From assembly GCA_003139615.1 (NCBI GenBank), contig PLJH01000097.1, positions 1 through 34,054 of the forward strand: a DNA stretch of 34,054 nucleotides, read 5' to 3'. The position numbers and the translations under genes are program-made. Positions within the stretch are counted from its first letter, which is position 1, and the number at the start of each line of letters is the position of its first letter. Shown piece by piece: positions 14,189 through 21,442 of the stretch. The stretch comes from Alphaproteobacteria bacterium. Its GTDB lineage: Bacteria > Pseudomonadota > Alphaproteobacteria > Micropepsales > Micropepsaceae. Below the pieces are notes generated by a model. It saw only the letters and a program-made list of their open reading frames with translations, was not told the DNA's origin and did no database searches.

Positions 14189-15733
14189 ATGGCGCGAGAA
14201 TTCACCACCGACGTGCTCATCAGCGGTGCGGGTGCTGCCGGCCTGACGCTCGCCATCGATCTCGCGCGCCGCGGCGTCGCATTCCGGCTCATCGACAAAC
14301 TGCCCGGCCCTTTCGCCGGTTCGCGCGGCAAGGGAATCCAGCCGCGCAGCCAGGAAGTGTTCGAGGATCTGGGCGTGATCGACAGGCTTGTTGCCACGGG
14401 CGGAAATTACCCACCGCAACGCGTCCATGGCGCGGACGGCAGTTTCGAGGATGAAAACGCGTTCGAAACGGGCGCGCCCACGCCCGCCGAGCCTTACCAG
14501 ATTCCCCTGATGGTGCCGCAGTTCCTGACTGAAGCCGTATTGCGCGAACGGTTGGTCGAATTGGGTGGTCGTCCGGAATTCGGTTGCGAGTTGACGGGGT
14601 TTGTGCAGGACCGTCACGGCGTCACGGCGACTGTCGCCGGCAGGAAACACAAGCAAACGATCCGCGCGCGTTATCTTGTGGGCGCGGATGGCGGCCGCAG
14701 CTTCGTGCGACATGCGCTCGGGATCGAATTTCCCGGCAAGACGCTCGGCGTGCGCGCGATCGTGGCCGACCTCCTTGTCGACGGCGTGAACCGGGACGCC
14801 TGGCACCGCTGGGGCGAAGGATCGGGCGGTCAGATTTCGCTGTGCCCGCTCGCCGGCACGGACATGTTTCAACTGCAGGGCCCGGTTCCCGCCGAAGGCG
14901 ATATCGATGTGTCCGTCGAAGGATTGAACGCGTTGCTGGCCGCGCGCACTGGCCGCAAGGATATTGTCGTGCGCTCCGTGTCGTGGGCATCCGTTTACAC
15001 GATGAACGCGCGCATCGCGGAGCGCTATCGCGTGGACCGCGCATTCCTGATCGGCGATGCGGCCCATATCCACCCGCCCACGGGCGGACAAGGCCTCAAT
15101 ACCAGCGTGCAGGACGGCTATAATCTCGGCTGGAAAATCGCGGCTGTGTTGCGCGGCGCGCCCGACACGCTGCTCGCCACTTACGAAGAAGAGCGCCGGC
15201 CGATTGCCGCCGAAATGCTGGGACTCGCAACGGGATTGTTGGAAGCGGCCAAGCAAGGCTCGATGCGCCGCGGCCGCGAAGTGCATCAGCTCGATATCGG
15301 CTATCCGCAATCGCGCCTGCGGCTCGAAGCACCGCCGCGCAGCGGCGGCGTGCTCGCAGGCGATCGCGCACCGGATGCACCGGTCCGTGGCGCCGCCGGT
15401 TTGCCTTCGCGATTGTTCGAATTGTTTCGCGGGCCGCATTGGACATTGCTGTGTTACGGCGTGGATCGCCTCGCGGCCATCGCACCGCGCGCCGGACTCC
15501 GCATCCATGCCGTCGGTCCACGCGGCGATCTCACGGACGATGACGGCCACTTCCGCGACGCCTACGGCATCGCGTCCGGCGATTGGGTTCTTGTGCGGCC
15601 GGATGGTTATATCGGCGCCATCGTTTCGTCAGGTCATAAAGAAGCACTCGAACCCTATCTCAAAAATGTCGGTTTGGCGCGCAACGATATTCCGAACATC
15701 CGACGTGGCTGGTTTCGTAATCGAACGGCTTAA
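14189..15733 (+). CDS. FAD-dependent aromatic-type monooxygenase
   Basis: A 514-residue flavoprotein of the PHBH/UbiH class A fold. It has the dinucleotide motif DVLISGAGAAGLTLAIDLAR (about residues 8-27), the second FAD motif YLVGADGGRSFVR with the D-G pair (about 164-176), and FLIGDAAHIHPPTGGQGLN (about 284-302, the G-D motif). The C-terminal extension (about 380-514, GVLAGDRAPDAPV ...) is the thioredoxin-like domain of the phenol hydroxylase/TfdB group. The reaction is NAD(P)H-dependent hydroxylation, of an aromatic or a polyketide/drug; the substrate is not deducible. It is regulated by the divergent MarR gene through the palindromes between them. Start ATG 14189 with AGGG upstream. Confidence 0.85.
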   Translation: MAREFTTDVLISGAGAAGLTLAIDLARRGVAFRLIDKLPGPFAGSRGKGIQPRSQEVFEDLGVIDRLVATGGNYPPQRVHGADGSFEDENAFETGAPTPAEPYQIPLMVPQFLTEAVLRERLVELGGRPEFGCELTGFVQDRHGVTATVAGRKHKQTIRARYLVGADGGRSFVRHALGIEFPGKTLGVRAIVADLLVDGVNRDAWHRWGEGSGGQISLCPLAGTDMFQLQGPVPAEGDIDVSVEGLNALLAARTGRKDIVVRSVSWASVYTMNARIAERYRVDRAFLIGDAAHIHPPTGGQGLNTSVQDGYNLGWKIAAVLRGAPDTLLATYEEERRPIAAEMLGLATGLLEAAKQGSMRRGREVHQLDIGYPQSRLRLEAPPRSGGVLAGDRAPDAPVRGAAGLPSRLFELFRGPHWTLLCYGVDRLAAIAPRAGLRIHAVGPRGDLTDDDGHFRDAYGIASGDWVLVRPDGYIGAIVSSGHKEALEPYLKNVGLARNDIPNIRRGWFRNRTA

Positions 15734-15885
15734 GAACTAAGAAATGCGATACCGGACTGCCGGAGCGCAGCATCAGGCGTGCCTAAGCCCTAACCGACAC
15801 AACCTGCCCTCGGCCGCGAGCAATTTGCTGTATTCCGTTCGTGCGTTTTCCGACCCGCGCGCTAATTCACGCGCTTCGGAACCGG

Positions 15886-16068
15886 TTATGCTGCCGGCTT
15901 CGTCGATGTATCTGATTTCTCAAGAGCGTTTGCAAATCCGGCGGGGACCGTGGCCTCTTGTTGTCTCCCGGAACATTCGCGATTGGTCAGCCATTCGGAA
16001 CGAAGCGCTCCGCCTTCGCTCTCCCAGCGCGATAATCCATTTACGATCTCTTCCGGATCAATGTGCAT
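15886..16068 (-). CDS. Possible small protein, unknown
   Basis: A 60-residue ORF starting MHIDPEEIVNGLSRWESEGG, where the acidic helix and W-E-x-E-G-G pattern look like real protein. A GAGG ribosome-binding site lies six bases before ATG 16068. The second half is less convincing, and another frame continues with plausible sequence (YIDEAGSITGSEARELARG), so the 3' end may be frameshifted. It follows 16088-16318 by 19 bases on the same strand. Confidence 0.35.
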   Translation of the reverse strand: MHIDPEEIVNGLSRWESEGGALRSEWLTNRECSGRQQEATVPAGFANALEKSDTSTKPAA

Positions 16069-16087
16069 CGGCTGCCTCGCGACAGTG

Positions 16088-16318
16088 CTAAGCTTGCCCG
16101 GGCGTAGTCGAGCCGTTCGCCGGTTTGCCGGCACGAAGCGCGGGCAAAGACAGCGTCCGGCGCGGACGCGGCGACGGCGCGACAGCTGCCGGATTAGCGG
16201 CCTCAGGCTGGACCGTTCGTCCGGCCGGTATCGGCGTTAGCCCCTTGGCCTCATCGCCCGAGATCGCCTCCGACCTTTGCGGTGACCGGCCCATATTCTT
16301 CTGTTGTCGATCTCGCAT
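16088..16318 (-). CDS. Possible small Pro/Ala-rich protein
   Basis: A 76-residue ORF (MRDRQQKNMGRSPQRSEAIS ... ) without a recognisable domain, basic and disordered by eye, with a Pro/Ala-rich centre. The support is a CCGGAG ribosome-binding site six bases before ATG 16318 and its place between two other small minus-strand candidates with short gaps. It may still be chance in GC-rich DNA. Confidence 0.35.
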   Translation of the reverse strand: MRDRQQKNMGRSPQRSEAISGDEAKGLTPIPAGRTVQPEAANPAAVAPSPRPRRTLSLPALRAGKPANGSTTPGQA

Positions 16319-16372
16319 TTTTCACTCCGGGAAGTCGGCGTTTGATGTTGCTCTGCAGAAAGTGACCAGGCG

Positions 16373-16513
16373 TCAGTGGAAGAAATAGAATATGGCGCCC
16401 GCAGCGGCACACAGCACGAGGCTTATGATCAACACGTATCGCACGTGGCCGAGTTTGACGCCCTGCGATGCTTTACGTTCCGACAGAACTGTCTCTGGGA
16501 TTTCCACGGTCAT
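16373..16513 (-). CDS. Small single-helix membrane protein
   Basis: A 46-residue ORF: a polar N-terminus MTVEIPETVLSERKASQG, a basic turn, then one membrane helix VRYVLIISLVLCAAAGAIFY ending FFH. AAGGA lies seven bases before the ATG at 16513 (a second ATG is adjacent at 16516). The frame stays open upstream to about 16596 with coding-like sequence (FGLSPRWFAAADDAPADFLK) but no ATG or GTG, so the protein may be longer with a rare start. Small membrane proteins of this shape often modulate larger partners; nothing more can be said. Confidence 0.45.
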   Translation of the reverse strand: MTVEIPETVLSERKASQGVKLGHVRYVLIISLVLCAAAGAIFYFFH

Positions 16514-16516
16514 CAT

Positions 16517-16879
16517 TCGATCCTTGAGAAAATCGGCAGGCGCGTCGTCCGCCGCCGCGAACCATCGCGGCGACAGCCCGAACGCCAGAATTGTTCAATG
16601 AGCCGGTTTAACACCTTCGGCGACTGACACCGGCCGATACCTGTAAACGCGCGCGACGGGACTTGGTCGCAACGTCTCCAAAAAGACGCCACCTGGGAAT
16701 CGAGCAGGCCGGCAGGATTTCGCCAACATCGCCTGGAAAGCGCGCTTCGGCTCACATTTCGAGCCTCAGTATTGACGCAAGACGGCTGCAAGATCCGACA
16801 ATCATTCGCCCCAGATGCCTTCCGCCAAGGGACTGAACGGACAGCCTTTTGGGAGCCGCGCCGTCATTTTGCGAAATTA
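16517..16879. other. Gene-free stretch
   Basis: There is no supportable gene. The ORFs seen are shadows without ribosome-binding sites or family motifs. The right end is the control region of the MarR gene that follows. Confidence 0.45.
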
Positions 16880-16923
16880 TAGTTGACTAGGCAACTTTCT
16901 ATTGATAGTTTCCTAGTCAACTA
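16880..16923 (+). promoter_or_regulatory. Operator with perfect 12-bp inverted repeat at MarR promoter
   Basis: TAGTTGACTAGG (16880-16891) and CCTAGTCAACTA (16912-16923) are perfect inverted arms 20 bases apart, ending 11 bases before ATG 16935. TTGACT at 16883-16888 could be the -35 box, with TAGTTT at 16906-16911 as a weak -10 after 17 bases. The MarR protein encoded next probably binds here. Confidence 0.65.
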
Positions 16924-16934
16924 AAGAGATTCCG

Positions 16935-17396
16935 ATGAAATCGACCCGCCCCACATCCGACCTGACCGCCCATCTCGGCTACTGGCTGCGCTACGTCTCC
17001 AACCATGTTTCGCAGGCCTTCGCCCGCAAGGTGGAGACGCGCGGCGTGACGGTGGCGGAATGGGTGCTCTTGCACCAATTGCTTGGAGCGGAACCGCTTG
17101 CCCCAAGCCGCGTGGCCGAACGCTTGGGCATGACGCGCGGCGCCATCACGAAGCTGGCCGACCGGCTGATCGCCAAATCCCTTCTGGTGCGCAATGCCGA
17201 TCCCGAAGATGGGCGCGCGCAGACCCTCGCGCTGACGGTCAAGAGTCGCAAACTGGTGCCCGAACTGGCGGCGCTGGCCGACGCCAACGATTCGCAATTC
17301 TTCGATCATTTGTCGCCGAAAGACCGCGCGACGTTTCTCCGCATCCTGCGGGGAATCGTGGACGCGCGCGGATTGAAATCCGTGCCCGTCGATTGA
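16935..17396 (+). CDS. MarR-family transcriptional regulator
   Basis: A 153-residue protein, the typical MarR length. Helices: dimerisation start DLTAHLGYWLRYVSNHVSQA, then VTVAEWVLLHQLLGAEPLAP, the helix-turn-helix RVAERLGMTRGAITKLADRL, and the wing SLLVRNADPEDGRAQTLALT with the conserved D-x-R (EDGRA). It is followed after 28 bases by a DUF1398 gene on the same strand, probably its operon partner. The perfect inverted repeat directly upstream suggests autoregulation. Confidence 0.85.
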   Translation: MKSTRPTSDLTAHLGYWLRYVSNHVSQAFARKVETRGVTVAEWVLLHQLLGAEPLAPSRVAERLGMTRGAITKLADRLIAKSLLVRNADPEDGRAQTLALTVKSRKLVPELAALADANDSQFFDHLSPKDRATFLRILRGIVDARGLKSVPVD

Positions 17397-17424
17397 CGGC
17401 ACGCAACTCCGAAAGAACACGAAC

Positions 17425-17847
17425 ATGAGCAAGAACTGGAAAGACATCGCCCGCGCCACGCTCGAAAGCGCGGAAGTGGACACCATGAGCTTCCCCGAGA
17501 GCGTGAAAATCCTGATGGACGCAGGCTTCGACGGCTATGCCGTCGATTTCCGCCGCTCCACCCGCACTTATTATCGGCCGGACGGCGAAACGCTGGAGCT
17601 GAAGACGCCGCCGACGACCGTGGCGGTGATCGAACGCTTCGATGCCGGTAGAGTGAAGGCGGCGATCCGCGAAGCGCAGGAACTGGCGCCGGGCTACACC
17701 TACAAGAGCTTCTGCAACAAGGTAACGGGAGCGGGCTGCGCCGGATATATCGTCTCTCTCCTCGGCAAGCGGGTGCTCTATTACGGGCGAACCGCCGAAA
17801 CCCACACCGAATATTTTCCGGGCACGCGATCGGCCGCCGGCCAATGA
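17425..17847 (+). CDS. DUF1398 family protein
   Basis: A 140-residue soluble protein. The family pattern is visible: an N-terminal helix TLESAEVDTMSFPESVKILM, then GFDGYAVDFRRSTRTYYRPD, DGETLELKTPP, and the C-terminal YTYKSFCNKVTGAGCAGYIV, VLYYGRTAETHTEYFP. DUF1398 includes E. coli YbcV; its biochemical role is unknown. The gene sits directly behind a MarR gene and is probably controlled by it. The two Cys (FCNK and GCAG) are not in a CxxC. Confidence 0.75.
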   Translation: MSKNWKDIARATLESAEVDTMSFPESVKILMDAGFDGYAVDFRRSTRTYYRPDGETLELKTPPTTVAVIERFDAGRVKAAIREAQELAPGYTYKSFCNKVTGAGCAGYIVSLLGKRVLYYGRTAETHTEYFPGTRSAAGQ

Positions 17848-17932
17848 AGAGTACGGGGAATGAATTAGCAGGTCCCTGTTATTCTCCCGGAAGCTGCTGG
17901 GATCCGTGGCTCAGCGATAGCGAGTCGCTGCA

Positions 17933-19045
17933 TCACGTCTGCCAAATGCGCCCCAGCGCGTCGGTGAAGTTCAGCCCAAGTACCTTTTCGACCGCGCGCG
18001 GTTTGTAGCCCCGCTTCAGCAACGCGTCGGCGATGACTTCGGAACGGCGCGGGGTGTTGAGGCCGATGACGTAGGGCGGGCGGTCTTCTTCAGGCGCGGC
18101 CACGCCGATTCTCTGGCGGTGGGCTTCGTCTGCATGAAAGTCCGCCATTCCGGCTTCAGACACATCGAAGGCTGCGAGCGAACTGTCGCTGCCGATTCCG
18201 ACATGATCTTCACCGCAGATGTTCAGCGCGTGCAGCATATGCGCCATGTAATCGTCCAAGGTCGGCTGCTTCGGGCTGGCCGCGAGATAAGGCAAGTCGT
18301 AAATGCCGACGACCCCGCCCTTCTGCGCGACGGCGCGCAGCAGCGTGTCGCTCTTGTTTCGGGGATGGGGATGGATGGCGGCACAACCCGCATGGGTGAT
18401 GAGCGGCGGCGTGGCCGACGCCTTCAGCACGTCGAAGGACGTCGTTTCGTTCGAATGGCTGATGTCGATCGCCACACCTTGCGTGTTCATCGCGGCCACG
18501 GCCTTGTGTCCGAGCGCGGTCAAGCCCGCATGCGGATCGCCCAGCACGCCGGTGCCGAACGGCGACGCCTTGTTGTAGTTGAGCTGCATCACGCGCACGC
18601 CGAGGCCGCGGAACAGCTCGATGCGATCGACTTTGTCTTCCAACATGGAAACGGATTCGAACGACAGGATCACACCCATCCGCTTCTCGCGCTTGGCGTC
18701 CGCGAAATCGGAATGTTTGCGCACCTGCAGGAACATTTCGGGATAGGCTTCGAAGGCATGCTGGAAGACGGCGATTTCGCCCACCGCATCCTCGAAACTC
18801 GCGTCGATGCCGCCGAGCGAAGTTTTGACCGCAGTGACTCCCGACTGCCGCACCAGATCGAGCGACGCCTTCGGATACGGGAATTTCTCCTGTATCGGCG
18901 GGCCGAGATTGGCGTCGAACACGAAGGCGCGGTCGTAAAGCTGCGCCGCTTCCGGCGACACCGCGCCGCCCGCCCGCGCGCTCCACGGCATCGCCGCGGA
19001 AGCTGCCGTGGCGCTCAAGGCCCCAATCACATCCCGTCTGTTCAC
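17933..19045 (-). CDS. M19 (membrane dipeptidase) family protein, Tat-exported
   Basis: A 370-residue protein from GTG 19045, chosen because AGGAG lies six bases before it and the product then begins NRRDVIGALSATAASAAMPW, a Tat-type leader. The upstream ATG at 19060 gives five more residues. M19 features: VILSFESV (bridging Glu), AIDISHSN and LITHAGCAAIHPHPRNKSD (metal His), VGIGSD near the C-terminus. M19 enzymes are zinc dipeptidases with a TIM barrel. The usual N-terminal H-x-D metal pair is absent: at that position the protein has VFDANLG. The metal site may be different or partly lost. Divergent from the DsbA-like gene. Confidence 0.85.
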   Translation of the reverse strand: MNRRDVIGALSATAASAAMPWSARAGGAVSPEAAQLYDRAFVFDANLGPPIQEKFPYPKASLDLVRQSGVTAVKTSLGGIDASFEDAVGEIAVFQHAFEAYPEMFLQVRKHSDFADAKREKRMGVILSFESVSMLEDKVDRIELFRGLGVRVMQLNYNKASPFGTGVLGDPHAGLTALGHKAVAAMNTQGVAIDISHSNETTSFDVLKASATPPLITHAGCAAIHPHPRNKSDTLLRAVAQKGGVVGIYDLPYLAASPKQPTLDDYMAHMLHALNICGEDHVGIGSDSSLAAFDVSEAGMADFHADEAHRQRIGVAAPEEDRPPYVIGLNTPRRSEVIADALLKRGYKPRAVEKVLGLNFTDALGRIWQT

Positions 19046-19226
19046 ATCGAACTCCTGCATTGAGGTTGAAGGTTGGCGCCTATTCGCAACCCCATTCTTC
19101 CCGATTTCCGGCACTTCCGTCGAGCAGTCGCGCTGTCAGCACCGCCGCGTCGGCGGGCTCTGCCGGTTGAACGACGCAGACAGGTCTGGCAGAAACGAGC
19201 GGCAAACGCCTCCGGGGGTGTCGGGC

Positions 19227-19898
19227 ATGAACCGCAAGCAGCTTGTGATGGGATTGGTGGTGCTGGCAATCGCCGTTCTGGGCGTCGCCGCGTGGTTCGT
19301 GTTCGGGTCGAGTTCGGACGATGCGAGCGCGCAGTCGCCGGCTCCCGATCGCATTCAGATTCAGCTGACCCCCTATGACCGCCATATGGGCTCGCCCAAG
19401 GCGCCGATCCTGATGGTGGAGTATGCCGCGCCCTCCTGCCCGTGGTGCGCGCGCTTCGACATGACCCTCTTTCCGCAGCTCAAGCGGAATTACATCGACA
19501 CCGGAAAAGTCTTTTACGTATTGCGTGTCTATCCCCGCGGTGGCGCGGATATCGGTGCGGAATCCATTGCGCGCTGCCTGCCCGCATCGAATTATTTCCA
19601 GTTCATCGACCTCCTGTGGCGCAACCAGGACAAATGGGATCCCGAAAACGGCGTGCAGGATGTCCATGGCGGCCTGGTGCAGATGGGCAGCATGGCCGGC
19701 CTGGCGCCTGCGAAAATCGAGTCCTGCATAGACGACACGGCCGAGGCCGAGCGCGTGTCGCAGGTCGGTCAGGATGCGCAGACCAAATACAATATCAACG
19801 GCGTGCCCACCTTCATCATCAACGGCCAGATCCATCAAAACTTCAGCGACTGGCAAAGCCTGCATCAGCTCCTGGATTCGATGCTGGCGAATAAGTGA
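19227..19898 (+). CDS. DsbA-family thiol-disulfide protein, membrane-anchored
   Basis: A 223-residue protein with an N-terminal signal anchor (LVMGLVVLAIAVLGVAAWFV, about residues 6-26), then a linker and a thioredoxin-like DsbA domain. Active-site APSCPWCARF gives C71-P-W-C74; the cis-Pro loop is NGVPTFIING near residue 190. The helical insert between them (about 100-175) is as in DsbA/DsbG-like 'thioredoxin_4' proteins. The function is oxidation or isomerisation of disulfides in envelope proteins. The nearby exported proteins with paired cysteines are possible clients, though nothing shows it directly. ATG 19227 follows GGGGGTG; the longer frame overlaps the M19 start. Confidence 0.85.
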   Translation: MNRKQLVMGLVVLAIAVLGVAAWFVFGSSSDDASAQSPAPDRIQIQLTPYDRHMGSPKAPILMVEYAAPSCPWCARFDMTLFPQLKRNYIDTGKVFYVLRVYPRGGADIGAESIARCLPASNYFQFIDLLWRNQDKWDPENGVQDVHGGLVQMGSMAGLAPAKIESCIDDTAEAERVSQVGQDAQTKYNINGVPTFIINGQIHQNFSDWQSLHQLLDSMLANK

Positions 19899-19954
19899 CG
19901 CGGCGTTCCTGTCCACTCGCTCCCTTCAGGCGGGTGGAAACAAGTCTCGCCCGC

Positions 19955-20722
19955 TCAATGCGCTTTTTCGTCGGACTTCGCGGCTTTTGAGCGGGCCGCG
20001 CCGCCCAGCCGGACGGAACGGCCGAGGGTTGCGAGAATTGCAAGAACCACGATCAGAAGCGCGATCCGGAACGCCAGAACAAAGTTCGTATACGGAATAT
20101 TCGCGACATTGTTCGCGAGATCGCTGAAATGCCAATGATAGATTTCCGGTGCGCCGAGCAGGAGCGCGCCCGCGATCTGGTCCAGCGTGTAGCGCCAGAT
20201 CGATGCCGTCGTGACCGTGACGTCGGGCACCGGGCCCAACGAACCTGCGAACAGCGCATCCTGCGGCAGCGCGCGCAGGAAATTGTGCGTCACGGCCGTG
20301 AAGGCGAGCACGAGGAACACCGCACCTGCGATCAGAATCCAGCGGCCGATTGCGATCTGCTGGCGCGCGGACGCCGCCTCGTCCCGCACGACGGCCAGGC
20401 AGGAATCCTTCGCGTCGTCCGAGATGCCGCCGCGATCCGTGAGGAGGCGTCCAAGCCGTCCCTCGTCCGCCGTGCCTTCCAGCATCGCGGGCACGACGAC
20501 CGCGAAACCGGCGAGCAACACCGTCACGGCATTGACAAGCAGCACCAGCGAGAAGAACACCCAATAGCCCGACGAATTGACACCGCCTTCGAACTGGCCC
20601 GGCAGCATGCGCGCGAGCCAGGGATGCGCGCTCGTCATCGAGGTGACGAGCATCAGAAACAGGATTGTGTTGATTGCGACGAAAACGAGAAGCAGTCTGA
20701 TCCCAGTGAAATGTCGCGGCAC
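19955..20722 (-). CDS. Polytopic membrane protein, unknown
   Basis: A 255-residue protein with about four to five membrane helices: 7-28 (GIRLLLVFVAINTILFLMLV), 53-78 (VFFSLVLLVNAVTVLLAGFA), 127-148 (WILIAGAVFLVLAFTAV), and 218-240 (FRIALLIVVLAILATLG), plus a weaker segment near 180-195. A soluble, charged loop (about 82-122, DEGRLGRLLTDRGGISDDAK) lies between helices two and three. I recognise no family. It starts with GTG 20722 after GGGGGGTGATGC. It is divergent from a methyltransferase gene, 63 bases away. Confidence 0.6.
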   Translation of the reverse strand: MPRHFTGIRLLLVFVAINTILFLMLVTSMTSAHPWLARMLPGQFEGGVNSSGYWVFFSLVLLVNAVTVLLAGFAVVVPAMLEGTADEGRLGRLLTDRGGISDDAKDSCLAVVRDEAASARQQIAIGRWILIAGAVFLVLAFTAVTHNFLRALPQDALFAGSLGPVPDVTVTTASIWRYTLDQIAGALLLGAPEIYHWHFSDLANNVANIPYTNFVLAFRIALLIVVLAILATLGRSVRLGGAARSKAAKSDEKAH

Positions 20723-20785
20723 GCATCACCCCCCGGCCAACGCCTTTGTCGAAACCATACCGCGAGAAACGGCTTTCCGTCACCC

Positions 20786-21430
20786 ATGCCAGATCCGGCC
20801 CGCTTCGTTGCCGAGAACACCGCTCTTCTATCGCCGCCGCTTGTGCCGGAAATAAGGCTGCACCTGGCGACGGAGGTGGTGCCGCTGTGGCGGAAAACCG
20901 AGGAAGAGCTGGAAGCCGAAGGCGTGCCTCCTCCCTATTGGGCCTTCGCCTGGGCCGGCGGACAAGCGCTGGCGCGCTACGTGCTCGATCATCCGTCGGA
21001 GGTTGCGGGCAAGCGCGTGCTCGATTTCGGCTCGGGCTCCGGGCTGGTCGCGATTGCGGCGGCGAAGGCCGGCGCCTCGGAAATTCTTGCTGCCGACATC
21101 GACGCGTTCGCGGGTGCCGCGATTGCGCTCAATGCGACCGCCAACGTTGTCGCGATAAAGGTCACGCGCGACGATGTCATCGGCGCACCATGCGCGTGGG
21201 AGACAATCCTCGTCGGCGACATGTGCTACGAGCGCCCGCTTGCCGGGCGCCTGCTCGCGTGGCTCGGCGATTGCGCCCGCGGCGGCGCGAATGTGCTGCT
21301 GGGCGATCCGGGCCGTAGTTATTTTCCCAAGTCCGGCGTCGAAAAACTCGGCACTTACAATGTGCAGACGACACGCGATCTCGAAGACCGGGAGATACGC
21401 GAGACGAGCGTGTACAGATTCACCGGCTAA
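20786..21430 (+). CDS. COG3897-type class I SAM methyltransferase
   Basis: A 214-residue protein. The N-terminal PYWAFAWAGGQALARYVLDH and motif I RVLDFGSGSGLVAIAAAKAG, then motif II AADIDAFAGAAIALNA and VGDMCYERPLAGRLLAWLGD, mark the family that includes Nnt1-like and ETF-beta/L11-type lysine methyltransferases. The substrate is either a small amine or a protein lysine; it cannot be told apart from sequence alone. ATG 20786 is used; a longer open frame upstream overlaps the divergent membrane protein and has no coding character. The 3' 150 bases recur in degraded form at 24015-24176. The gene is convergent with the VWD gene, 12 bases away. Confidence 0.8.
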   Translation: MPDPARFVAENTALLSPPLVPEIRLHLATEVVPLWRKTEEELEAEGVPPPYWAFAWAGGQALARYVLDHPSEVAGKRVLDFGSGSGLVAIAAAKAGASEILAADIDAFAGAAIALNATANVVAIKVTRDDVIGAPCAWETILVGDMCYERPLAGRLLAWLGDCARGGANVLLGDPGRSYFPKSGVEKLGTYNVQTTRDLEDREIRETSVYRFTG

Positions 21431-21442
21431 TACGAATTTGTC

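Noticed and set aside
14156..15550. 464-codon minus-strand ORF
   Set aside because: It lies antisense to the FAD monooxygenase, whose motifs are certain. Long antisense frames are expected in GC-rich DNA, and no family pattern is visible.
18119..19063. 314-codon plus-strand ORF
   Set aside because: It is opposite the M19 gene, which has clear motifs and a ribosome-binding site.
20129..20785. N-terminal extension of the methyltransferase frame
   Set aside because: The extension is antisense to the polytopic membrane protein and is compositionally not coding; the domain starts at about 20786.
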